From Gammaproteobacteria bacterium (GTDB lineage: Bacteria > Pseudomonadota > Gammaproteobacteria > S012-40): a DNA stretch of 40,991 nt. Below are positions 24,047 through 31,807 of the stretch, piece after piece. Where the stretch lies: NCBI GenBank assembly GCA_029884425.1, contig JAOUHV010000024.1, forward strand, positions 1-40,991. Direction: 5' to 3'. Each line of letters opens with the position of its first letter. Within the stretch, counting starts at the first letter, position 1. The notes under the pieces are model-generated. The model did no database searches and had not been told where the DNA came from. It saw only the letters and a program-made list of their open reading frames with translations. The position numbers were made by a program, and so were the translations under genes.

Positions 24047-25726
24047 ATGCTATGGGAAACCTTGAGTGCGGCGCGTGATTTAGGTCGCTTGCACGATATC
24101 GCCACGGTGTTGATTCGTTGGGGATTTGGTGATGTGGTTCGCCGCCTGGGCATGAGCCATGCGCTGGAGCGCGCCGGTAAGGTGTTGCACTGGGGAGCTT
24201 CACCTATTCTGAGCGATATGGAGCCACCGCAACGGGTGGTGAAAGCGTTGCAGGAACTGGGGCCGACGTTTGTCAAATTGGGCCAGTTGCTGGCGACGCG
24301 CGTTGATCTTTTTCCTCCTGACTGGATTGCTGCCTTCGAAACCTTGCAGGATCAGGCTGGAATGCTGGATTTTGAGCAGCTGCGAGCGCAATTAACCGAA
24401 GATCTTGGTGCTGATCCTGACAGTATTTTTGCGGAGCTGGACAAGCACGCTCTGGCGGCAGCCTCGATTGCTCAGGTGCATAGCGCAAAGCTGGTTGATG
24501 GCACGCCGGTCATTTTGAAAATTCGCCGCCCCGACATCGTCAACAAGGTCGAGGCTGACTTGCGGTTGTTGGCGCGCCTGGCCGAACTGGCTGAAAATAA
24601 CATTCAAGAGCTCAAGCGTTTTCGTCCAACCGAAGTGGTCCGACAATTTTCGTTGTCATTGCGGCGCGAACTGGATTTGTCGGGTGAGTGCCGTCATGCC
24701 GAACGGATTGCGGCGAATTTGCAGGACGAATTTGACGTTGTTATTCCCCGCGTTTATTGGCAGTGGAGCAGCGAGCGGCTGAATGTTCAGCAATATATTT
24801 TTGGTATCAGCGGTCGCCAGTTTGCCAAGCAATCTGATCAATTGCACAACGGCCAACGTATTGCCAAATTGGGTGCTCGGGCCATTTTGCACATGGTGCT
24901 GGTCAATGGCTTTTTTCACGCTGATCCGCACCTGGGCAATATCATCGTTACGCCGGATAACAAACTCGCGCTGGTGGATTTTGGCATGGTGGGACGTCTG
25001 TCCGATCAGCGCCGTGAAGAGTTGATTGATTTGCTGTATGCCTTGGTCAAAAAGGACAGTGTGGCAGTGGTTGATGTACTTCTGTTGTGGGTCCGTGGCA
25101 GTAACATTGATGAAACGGCATTAACCGCAGAAGTTGAAAATTTTCTCGACCACTATCATGGGCTGAGTTTGCGACAACTGGATTTTACCGCTGTGTTGAT
25201 CGATTTAACGTCGATCCTGCGCGAGCATCAATTGACCTTGCCTGCTGATTTAGCGTTGCTGATAAAAACGTTTATTTCTCTGGAAGGTGTAGGGCGCAGG
25301 CTGGATCCTGATTTTAATATTGTCGAAGAAGCAACGCCCTTTATGGAGCGGTTGGTGCGTGCCCGTTATGCGCCATCGGCCTTGCTGAAGCGAGGCGCAT
25401 CTGATGCGCAAGCGATATGGCGAATGTTTTCCGATGTGCCCAGGGATGTGCATGCCCTAATCAAATCCATGCGCCGTGGCGGCATGCAGGTGCATGTGGA
25501 TCTGACGCGCCTGGATCATTTCGGTCACAAGATTGATCGCGCGGTCAGTCGATTAACCGTGGGAATTGTTGTGGCCGCGTTAATCGTCGGTACGGCGATT
25601 GTCAGCTCAAATCAAAGCGAAATCACGTTGTTTGGCATGCCGATTTTGGGCGTGGTTGGCTTTCTGATCGCCTGTGTGGGCGGAATAGGTTTGCTGGTGT
25701 CTGCCTGGCGCAGTGGGCGGGATTAA
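24047..25726 (+). CDS. ABC1/UbiB (AarF)-family atypical kinase, membrane-anchored
   Basis: A 559-residue member of the ABC1 atypical kinase family. FVKLGQLLATR (the KxGQ motif) is at about 75-85, the Ala-rich nucleotide loop LAAASIAQVH at about 134-143, the invariant Lys in VILKIRRP, ELDLSGECRHAERIA (ExD), FFHADPHLGNI (catalytic loop), VDFGMVG (metal loop). Two membrane helices close the protein (about 505-525, 530-552). UbiB homologues support ubiquinone synthesis through ATPase activity; other members act in lipid or isoprenoid handling. Here it lacks ubi neighbours and is paired with a phasin-like protein, so I do not call it ubiB. It ends overlapping, tail to tail, with the lipoate ligase-like gene by four bases. 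Confidence 0.88.
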   Translation: MLWETLSAARDLGRLHDIATVLIRWGFGDVVRRLGMSHALERAGKVLHWGASPILSDMEPPQRVVKALQELGPTFVKLGQLLATRVDLFPPDWIAAFETLQDQAGMLDFEQLRAQLTEDLGADPDSIFAELDKHALAAASIAQVHSAKLVDGTPVILKIRRPDIVNKVEADLRLLARLAELAENNIQELKRFRPTEVVRQFSLSLRRELDLSGECRHAERIAANLQDEFDVVIPRVYWQWSSERLNVQQYIFGISGRQFAKQSDQLHNGQRIAKLGARAILHMVLVNGFFHADPHLGNIIVTPDNKLALVDFGMVGRLSDQRREELIDLLYALVKKDSVAVVDVLLLWVRGSNIDETALTAEVENFLDHYHGLSLRQLDFTAVLIDLTSILREHQLTLPADLALLIKTFISLEGVGRRLDPDFNIVEEATPFMERLVRARYAPSALLKRGASDAQAIWRMFSDVPRDVHALIKSMRRGGMQVHVDLTRLDHFGHKIDRAVSRLTVGIVVAALIVGTAIVSSNQSEITLFGMPILGVVGFLIACVGGIGLLVSAWRSGRD

Positions 25727-26766
25727 ATCGCCGGGTCTATGCGGCTTTGCAGCAGCAGCTCGATAAAATGCTCTGCATATGGATGCAGCTCTTGATCAGC
25801 TTGTTGCAGGTACGAGCGGAGTTGTTCGCCGTTGAGCGCGCAATGGTGAAAGCTGGTTTCCAATGCGTGTTGCCTGTCCTGATTGACAAATAAATATGCG
25901 ATTATAATTTTGTGAGTTTGCTGTAACAGCAAACAACGTAAAGCATTGCCGGCTATCGTCGCAACGCGTTCAGTGACATAGGTATGAGCACATATTTTTA
26001 TGCCGTGACTGACCAGTTTTTTACTGATCTGCCATTCGCTGTCTTCCAGCAGTTCTTGCTCCATGAGCATGATTTCGTGTTGTTCGCGTTGAGTTAGTTC
26101 GCTGCTGATCGGTGTGAGTCCCAGACGCTGCGGTATTTGGTGATGCAGTTTCGCAATGAGCGTGGCGTTGTCGACAGATTTTCCTTGTTGCTGGATGGAT
26201 GTCATGCGTTGCTGGAGTTGCTCTGCAAACAACTGACGATATTCGTCAGAGGGCGCGTGGATGACATTGGCCATCAGTCGCGCATCAAATGCATGAATGA
26301 AATTGCCGACCAAAACGGTGGCTTCACCGATGCTGGCTGCGCCGCTGCCAGTAATTTTTTTGCCGCCTACCTGCAAATCCGTCAGACCAATTTGTTGCGC
26401 AGCAATGCCAATGTGCTGGTAGCAGTCGATGATGGGCTGTAACAACCGGGGATAAAGTTCATTTGCGGTTGTGGGTGCGATGGAGCGATGGAAAATGAAT
26501 TGAAAAAACAGTTGCTGCTGATCCAGTAACACGCAGCCGCCACCGGTTTGTCGCGGAATAATGCTCAGATTGTGTGCCTTGCATCGCTGTAGATCAAACT
26601 CAAGTTCGGCTTGCTGATGCATGCCGACGCTGAGATACGGGCGGCCAGGTGAACAAAGCACCAGCACGGGCGCGTCGCCGGCACGCATGGCGTGTGCGAT
26701 GCCATGATAAACCGACTGGGATTTAAGTGGTGAAACACTGCCCAAATTGATAACGCGCAATTGCAC
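25723..26766 (-). CDS. Lipoate--protein ligase-like protein (BPL/LPL catalytic fold)
   Basis: A 347-residue protein. The N-terminal two thirds match the biotin/lipoate ligase fold: NLGSVSPLKSQSVYHG (about 7-22), GMHQQAELEFDLQRC (48-62), IIPRQTGGGCVLLD (69-82) with the glycine-rich lipoate-binding loop, and LQVGGKKITGSGAAS (131-145) with the conserved Lys (136 or 137). An extra C-terminal domain of about 140 residues follows. It could attach lipoate or octanoate to an E2/GcvH-type domain, or transfer octanoate; no target is adjacent. I choose GTG 26766 because family members start just before the first conserved block. The frame stays open far upstream to 27270, but that part lies antisense to uup and is not protein-like. 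Its stop overlaps the ABC1-kinase stop by four bases. Confidence 0.8.
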   Translation of the reverse strand: MQLRVINLGSVSPLKSQSVYHGIAHAMRAGDAPVLVLCSPGRPYLSVGMHQQAELEFDLQRCKAHNLSIIPRQTGGGCVLLDQQQLFFQFIFHRSIAPTTANELYPRLLQPIIDCYQHIGIAAQQIGLTDLQVGGKKITGSGAASIGEATVLVGNFIHAFDARLMANVIHAPSDEYRQLFAEQLQQRMTSIQQQGKSVDNATLIAKLHHQIPQRLGLTPISSELTQREQHEIMLMEQELLEDSEWQISKKLVSHGIKICAHTYVTERVATIAGNALRCLLLQQTHKIIIAYLFVNQDRQHALETSFHHCALNGEQLRSYLQQADQELHPYAEHFIELLLQSRIDPAI

Positions 26767-26895
26767 CCGGTACGTCCATGCGATTGATGTAGCAGTCACT
26801 ATACGGGAGTGGGGTGGGAAAAAGAAGTTGGTCATTGGCTGGAGGGGGAGGCGGCATCCGCGGTAGAATGAGACCCCTTTTTCAGGATTGTCGCT

Positions 26896-28806
26896 ATGCC
26901 CATCGTTAAATTCGATAATGTTTCCCTCGCCTTTGGGCACGTGCCTTTGCTGGACAAGGTCAATCTGGCCATTGATCCCGGTGAGCGGCTGTGCTTGATT
27001 GGTCGCAATGGCGCGGGCAAATCGACCCTGTTGAAGGTGATCATGGGCGAGGAGCACGTCGATGATGGTCTGATGTGGAAGCAGGATGGCGTGGTGATTT
27101 CTCGCCTGCGTCAGGACGTGCCCATGGATGATGACCGTCTGGTGTTTGATGTGGTGACCGATGGTTTGGGTGAAGTGGTGCAACTGCTGCGTGTGTACCA
27201 CGAAACCTTGGTACAACTGGAGACCGATAGCAGTGATGAACTGCTGAACAAACTGAGTCGTTTGCAGCATGATCTGGAAGCGCTGGACGGTTGGAGTTTG
27301 CAGCAGCGGGTGGATTCGGTAATTTCGCAGTTGCAGTTACCGGCTGAAAAACGCATTAACGAACTTTCCGGCGGATGGCGTCGTCGCGTGCTGTTGGCAC
27401 AGGCTCTGGTGAACGGGCCGGATTTGCTGCTGCTGGATGAGCCGACCAACCACTTGGACATTGCTGCGATTCAGTGGCTGGAAGAGTTTTTATTGCAGCA
27501 ACGCATCGGTTTGCTGTTTATCACCCATGACCGCGCGTTTCTAAAACGCCTGGCAACCCGAATTATTGAATTGGATCGCGGCAATTTGACCTCCTGGCCG
27601 GGCAACTACGAGAATTTCTTGCGCCGCAAGGAAGAACGTCTGGCCGCAGAAGAAATTCATAACGCTGAATTTGACAAGAAACTGGCCCAGGAAGAAGTCT
27701 GGATTCGTCAGGGAATCAAAGCACGCCGTACTCGTAACGAAGGGCGGGTGCGCAAGCTCAAGGCATTGCGCCAGGAGCGAACCGAGCGACGCGAATTGCA
27801 AGGCAAGGTCAGCATGGCCGTTGATACCGGCAAAGCCTCAGGCAAGCTGGTGTTTGAAGCCGAGCACATGCGTTGCGATTACGACGGTGAAACGCTGATT
27901 GCGGATTTTTCCACCACCATTATTCGCGGTGACCGGATTGGTCTGATTGGCCCCAACGGTTCGGGCAAAAGTACTTTGCTGCGACTCTTGCTGGGAAGAC
28001 AGCAGCCCACGGCGGGCACCGTGCGTCAGGGAACCAATTTGCAGGTTGCCTACTTTGACCAGCAGCGCGAACAGCTCGATCTGAAGAAAAACGTCATCGA
28101 CAACCTTGCGGAAGGTCGCGAAACCATTGAGATCGGCGGTCGCCAAAAGCATGTGATCAGCTACCTGCGCGATTTTCTGTTCGACCCGGCCCGGTTGCAT
28201 TCGCCGGTTGAAAGCCTGTCCGGCGGTGAACGCAATCGTCTGTTGCTGGCCAAGCTGTTTTCCAAGCCCGCCAACCTGTTGGTGCTGGACGAACCCACCA
28301 ACGATCTGGATATGGAAACGCTGGAGTTGCTGGAGGACCTACTGGGCGAATATGAAGGAACGGTGTTGCTGGTCAGCCACGATCGTGATTTTCTCGACAA
28401 TGTAGTGACCAGTACGATTGTGTTTGAGGGCAATGGTGTGGTCCACGAATACGTGGGCGGCTACGAGGATTATCTTCGCCAAGCCAAAACCCGGGTGGCG
28501 TCGCCCAAGGAAACCAGTCCCGCCAAGTCTGGGGTAACGCAGGCTCCCGCTTCTGCCCCAGCAGCTCCAGTCGAGGTGCCCAAGGCGGCCAAGCGCAAGC
28601 TCAGTTACAAGGAGCAGCGCGAGCTGGAGTCTTTGCCTGGCTTGATCGAATCTCTGGAAAATGAGCAGCAGCGGCTACAAGCAGAAATGGGAGGGGCGGA
28701 TTTTTACAAAAGGGATAAGGATCAAATTGCTAAGGTTTTAGCCCGGGTCGATGAGGTTAATGCGGCCTTGGAAAAGGCGTTCGAGCGCTGGACCGCGCTG
28801 GAGTAA
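26896..28806 (+). CDS. uup: ABC-F family ATPase Uup
   Basis: A 636-residue protein with two ABC domains and no membrane helix. First: GRNGAGKSTLLK (37-48), LSGGWRRRVLLAQAL, LLLLDEPTNHLD. Second: GPNGSGKSTLLR, LSGGERNRLLLA, LLVLDEPTNDLD. The arm between them includes WIRQGIKARRTRNEGRVRKLK, a Uup signature, and the C-terminal tail (from about 555) is Pro/Ala-rich, then a coiled coil of basic/acidic helices, the DNA-binding domain of Uup. Uup has been linked to excision of precise transposon junctions and to ribosome-related functions. The start is at a solid ATG followed by the first strand MPIVKFDNVS. It is not tightly coupled to neighbours. Confidence 0.95.
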   Translation: MPIVKFDNVSLAFGHVPLLDKVNLAIDPGERLCLIGRNGAGKSTLLKVIMGEEHVDDGLMWKQDGVVISRLRQDVPMDDDRLVFDVVTDGLGEVVQLLRVYHETLVQLETDSSDELLNKLSRLQHDLEALDGWSLQQRVDSVISQLQLPAEKRINELSGGWRRRVLLAQALVNGPDLLLLDEPTNHLDIAAIQWLEEFLLQQRIGLLFITHDRAFLKRLATRIIELDRGNLTSWPGNYENFLRRKEERLAAEEIHNAEFDKKLAQEEVWIRQGIKARRTRNEGRVRKLKALRQERTERRELQGKVSMAVDTGKASGKLVFEAEHMRCDYDGETLIADFSTTIIRGDRIGLIGPNGSGKSTLLRLLLGRQQPTAGTVRQGTNLQVAYFDQQREQLDLKKNVIDNLAEGRETIEIGGRQKHVISYLRDFLFDPARLHSPVESLSGGERNRLLLAKLFSKPANLLVLDEPTNDLDMETLELLEDLLGEYEGTVLLVSHDRDFLDNVVTSTIVFEGNGVVHEYVGGYEDYLRQAKTRVASPKETSPAKSGVTQAPASAPAAPVEVPKAAKRKLSYKEQRELESLPGLIESLENEQQRLQAEMGGADFYKRDKDQIAKVLARVDEVNAALEKAFERWTALE

Positions 28807-28908
28807 CCTGCTGAATCCATAGAAGTTCTAACAGCATCACAATGGCTGTGCGACGGGCGTCACAGATTTACAAGTTCGGCCTGTTGAAAACCCCATAGCC
28901 GTCGACTA

Positions 28909-28923
28909 ATAGGTTGAACCTAT
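28909..28923. promoter_or_regulatory. Palindrome upstream of the pilin-like gene, possible operator
   Basis: ATAGGTT-G-AACCTAT: seven-base arms, exact, around a single G. It ends 21 bases before the GTG start of the pilin-like gene, where a promoter-proximal repressor would sit. The symmetry is seen directly; the operator role is inferred. Confidence 0.4.
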
Positions 28924-28944
28924 GGATGTTGTGAGGGACGAATT

Positions 28945-29577
28945 GTGAAAGTAAAAATCAGCCATCTACATGTAAACCATGCCAAGCGCGAAGAAGGTAC
29001 CGTGGTGATCAAAGCGGCAGCCAGCGTTGTGGTTGCGGGTATTTTGTTTGCTGCAGCGGTCGAAGGGGCCGGATTAGTCAACTCCTACAAAAAAGAACAG
29101 CTCTATGATCAAGTGATGGCCATGGAGAGTCAGGTCTGGGGTTATTACCAGCAAAATGGTCGTTGGCCAGGGGACTGCAATAAGGATGGCGTGATCGGCT
29201 ATCAACCGCCGCACAAGTTAGAAACGGGGCAGTTTGCGCCGCAAGCATGCACAGGCAAAGCTGAGGGCTTTACCCAGGCGCTGGGTGATTTGCAGCAACT
29301 GGGCATGGAAAGTGGGCTGCAGAAAAAGGTAGCCCAGGGCGAGTTGCAGATTGGTTCTGGCGAAATTGCCGGGCAAAAAAGCAATGCGATCGTGAGTTAC
29401 GACGTGCCGGTTGAAGTGGCGCAATGGTTGGATATACGCATTGATGGCTTGGCTAACGCCAGTGATGGTCGTTTGCGTATCTGGGGCGAGAATGCTGATG
29501 CAACCCAGTGGGATCAATCAGGCAAGGCAACGGTGACCGTGGCCTATTATTTCGACAAGAGTGTACCTAATTCGTAA
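28945..29577 (+). CDS. Type IV pilin-like / pseudopilin-like protein
   Basis: A 210-residue protein. After a hydrophilic opening with REEG at about residues 15-18 comes a hydrophobic helix (about 20-45, rich in Ala/Val) and then KKEQLYDQVMAMESQVWGYYQQNGRWPGDCNKDGVIGY. The last part, a helix followed by NGRWPGDxNxDG, is a common N-terminal style of type IV pilin-like proteins, and the REEG-helix arrangement matches prepilin layout. However, the residue after the Gly is Thr and Lys occupies the place of the usual Glu at +5, so processing by prepilin peptidase is doubtful. Two Cys lie at the central loop (about 78 and 102). GTG is the start, with GAGGGA before it. It is a lone gene with a palindrome upstream and a hairpin after. 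Confidence 0.62.
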   Translation: MKVKISHLHVNHAKREEGTVVIKAAASVVVAGILFAAAVEGAGLVNSYKKEQLYDQVMAMESQVWGYYQQNGRWPGDCNKDGVIGYQPPHKLETGQFAPQACTGKAEGFTQALGDLQQLGMESGLQKKVAQGELQIGSGEIAGQKSNAIVSYDVPVEVAQWLDIRIDGLANASDGRLRIWGENADATQWDQSGKATVTVAYYFDKSVPNS

Positions 29578-29601
29578 TTTGCTGAAATTGATTTGAAAAG
29601 C

Positions 29602-29632
29602 AAAGGCCGGGAATTTCCCGGCCTTTGTGTTT
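29602..29632. terminator. Perfect 12-bp hairpin between pilin-like gene and tviB
   Basis: AAAGGCCGGGAA-T-TTCCCGGCCTTT (29602-29626), exact arms with a single central base. The following T runs are interrupted on both strands (TGTGTTTT, and TTTGCTTTT on the minus strand), so it is a likely bidirectional terminator for the two convergent genes. Confidence 0.85.
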
Positions 29633-29644
29633 TACTCTTGCGGA

Positions 29645-30925
29645 TTACAAGCGGTCGTCGACCTTATCCTTGGGCAGAATGGATTTTACGTCGTAGAGCA
29701 CGCAGCCGGGGCGGCCTAGTGCCCGTATGGCGTCTGCGCCCATGTCGACAAACTCTTTATGAGCCACGGCCAGGATGATGGCATCGTAGTGGCCGGTTTT
29801 GGGCTTGTCGATGGGGGTTACACCGTACTCATGCTGGGCCTCGGCTTTGTGTACCCAGGGATCGTAGATGTCGACCTTGGCATTGTACTCTTTGAACGCA
29901 TACACGATGTCAATTGCGCCGGTGTTTCTCAAATCAGGACAGTTCTCTTTAAACGTCAATCCCAATACCAGTACGTTGCTGTCAACGACGGCTAGGCGGT
30001 TCTTGATCATTTTCTTGATGACGGTGCTGGCGATGTGCTGCGCCATTTGGTCGTTGACCCGACGACCGGACAAAATGACGGCCGGGTGGTAGCCAACTTC
30101 CTCGGCTTTATGGGTCAGGTAGTACGGATCAACGCTGATGCAATGGCCACCCACCAAACCGGGACGGAAGGGGAGGAAGTTCCATTTGGTGCCCGCGGCT
30201 TCCAGCACTTCCAGAGTGTCGATGCCGATTTTATTAAAGATCAGCGCCAGTTCGTTGACCAAGGCGATATTCAGGTCGCGCTGGGTGTTTTCAATGACTT
30301 TTGAAGCCTCGGCAACTTTCAGGCTGCTGGCTTTGTGGGTGCCGGCCACGATGACGGTGCGGTACAGGGCATCCACATAGTCGGCAACTTCAGGGGTGGA
30401 TCCGGAGGTTACTTTTTTGATGGTGCTGACACGGTGTTCTTTATCGCCGGGATTGATACGCTCTGGCGAATAGCCGGCGTAAAAATCGACGTTAAATTTC
30501 AAGCCAGAGACCTTCTCCAGTACCGGAACGCAAACTTCTTCTGTTGCACCGGGATAGACGGTGGATTCGTAAATGACGATGTCATTTTTCTTCAGTATCT
30601 TGCCCAGGGCTGTTGATGCGCTGACCAGCGGGGAGAAATCCGGGCGTTTGTTTTTGTCGACCGGGGTCGGCACAGTCACAATGTAAACGTTGCACTTGGC
30701 GACGTCGTTGAGCTGATCGGTGTATGACAGCTCGGTCGCTTCCCTCATCTCCTCGTCGCTGACTTCCAGTGTGCTATCATGACCTTGCTTCAATTCCTTG
30801 ACGCGCGCGCTGTTGATGTCATAGCCGATGGTGGCCATTTTTTTTCCAAACTCTACCGCCAGAGGCAAACCGACGTAACCCAAGCCGACGATCGCGAGGC
30901 GGGTATTTTTTAATGAAAACGTCAT
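29645..30925 (-). CDS. tviB: UDP-sugar 6-dehydrogenase, TviB/WbpO type
   Basis: A 426-residue nucleotide-sugar dehydrogenase that oxidises C6 of a UDP-N-acetylhexosamine (or UDP-glucose) to a uronic acid, using NAD. The NAD-binding motif AIVGLGYVGLPLA is at 11-23, TVPTPVDKN at 84-92, YESTVYPGATEE at 119-130, GYSPERINPGDKEH, KVIENTQRDLNIAL (TQRD) and GGHCISVDPYYL with the catalytic Cys262. The overall style matches TviB and WbpO, which make UDP-GalNAcA/GlcNAcA, but the exact substrate is unproven. AAGGAT lies before the ATG. It is divergent from the cyclic-nucleotide-binding gene of the exosortase locus and probably supplies an acidic sugar to the same exopolysaccharide. Confidence 0.9.
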   Translation of the reverse strand: MTFSLKNTRLAIVGLGYVGLPLAVEFGKKMATIGYDINSARVKELKQGHDSTLEVSDEEMREATELSYTDQLNDVAKCNVYIVTVPTPVDKNKRPDFSPLVSASTALGKILKKNDIVIYESTVYPGATEEVCVPVLEKVSGLKFNVDFYAGYSPERINPGDKEHRVSTIKKVTSGSTPEVADYVDALYRTVIVAGTHKASSLKVAEASKVIENTQRDLNIALVNELALIFNKIGIDTLEVLEAAGTKWNFLPFRPGLVGGHCISVDPYYLTHKAEEVGYHPAVILSGRRVNDQMAQHIASTVIKKMIKNRLAVVDSNVLVLGLTFKENCPDLRNTGAIDIVYAFKEYNAKVDIYDPWVHKAEAQHEYGVTPIDKPKTGHYDAIILAVAHKEFVDMGADAIRALGRPGCVLYDVKSILPKDKVDDRL

Positions 30926-31247
30926 TTGATTATCCTTAAAAATGGTTCAAAGAGAATTGGTAAAGTAAAAAATTCACGCTGTGAAATTTTTCGTACCCAA
31001 GTACGGTTTTATCGTCATAGTACGTTTCGGCAAGAGAAATATTACCTTTAGCGTGGTTTGGGTTTGAGGTGATTCTAACTCAGCCGGGTGCAAATTTATA
31101 ATAAAACCTTTGGGTGGGTTGGGCTGGCGTAGGCGGAATTTGTTGCGCAATTGAGTAATTTTTGTGCGATATCGGAAAAGGGTCTAACGAATTTCTCATC
31201 TTGGACCGCTACCGTGGTAATGACAGAATTAATGGGAGAGGTTGGGC
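30926..31247. other. Divergent regulatory region of the exosortase exopolysaccharide locus
   Basis: About 320 bases, A/T-rich. Two inverted repeats lie side by side: AATTCAC-GCT-GTGAAATT at 30971-30988 (one bulge) and CGTAC-CCAA-GTACG at 30992-31005, about 50-80 bases upstream of tviB; another GTACG-like copy follows at about 31020. No complete -24/-12 sigma-54 promoter was found by eye on either strand, though a PrsR-type sigma-54 activator is encoded in the locus. Nothing else is recognised. Confidence 0.45.
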
Positions 31248-31718
31248 ATGGCCTGTATTGAACCGCTGATATCGCACCCCGATTTTACGGAGGGAGAGTA
31301 TTGGCAGCGCATAATAGTTGAGAGGGACACTAAGATAATTGAGCAAGGGCAAGCGGGTCAGCATTTTTACTTCCTGGAACAGGGACAGTTGCGGGTTTTG
31401 GGGCGAGTGGAACTCGAGCAGGACAAAAATGTCAACCCGGGTGTCTACGATGTTGAACCTGGCCAAATTGTTGGTGAGCTGATTTTGTTTGATGACCAGC
31501 CGCGTTCGGCCACGGTCAAGGCCGTTGAGCGTTCGGTATTGCTACAATTTGATGGTGTAAAGACCATGCAGTTCCTGGAGCATCATCCCGAGGTGGGCTT
31601 TGGCTTTATGCGTGAGCTGATGAAGGTGATGGTTGGGCGGCTGCGCTCTACTAACCAGAAGGTTTTTTCGTTGCTAGCCTGGGGGCTAAAAGTTCATGGA
31701 ATTGGTAAGGAATTATAA
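31248..31718 (+). CDS. Stand-alone cyclic nucleotide-binding domain protein
   Basis: A 156-residue protein that is just one cyclic-nucleotide-binding fold with no DNA-binding or enzymatic domain. From about residue 18 it reads IIVERDTKIIEQGQAGQHFYFLEQGQLRV, and the phosphate-binding cassette is VGELILFDDQPRSATVKA (Gly-Glu and Arg-Ser-Ala present; about 86-103). The C-terminal helices (about 110-150) are the usual lid. Some cNMP-binding proteins of this type lie in exosortase/polysaccharide loci. GGGAGAGG precedes ATG 31248; a TTG two codons earlier is also in frame. It is the first gene of the plus-strand polysaccharide block, 89 bases before the sugar transferase. The ligand is unproven. Confidence 0.85.
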   Translation: MACIEPLISHPDFTEGEYWQRIIVERDTKIIEQGQAGQHFYFLEQGQLRVLGRVELEQDKNVNPGVYDVEPGQIVGELILFDDQPRSATVKAVERSVLLQFDGVKTMQFLEHHPEVGFGFMRELMKVMVGRLRSTNQKVFSLLAWGLKVHGIGKEL

Positions 31719-31807
31719 TTACTACTTTAGTGTTGTATAGCGTCCGTGAATATTTTGATAACATTAACAAAATCATGCCTTTGTTGCCGGGACAACCTGA
31801 TTAATCA

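Noticed and set aside
26767-27270. N-terminal extension of the lipoate ligase-like frame
   Set aside because: It runs antisense to uup, is His/Gln-rich and not ligase-like; the family starts at 26766.
30926-31247. Sigma-54 promoter for the exosortase locus
   Set aside because: Looked for GG-N10-GC in TGGCAC...TTGCA context on both strands; candidates had the wrong spacing.
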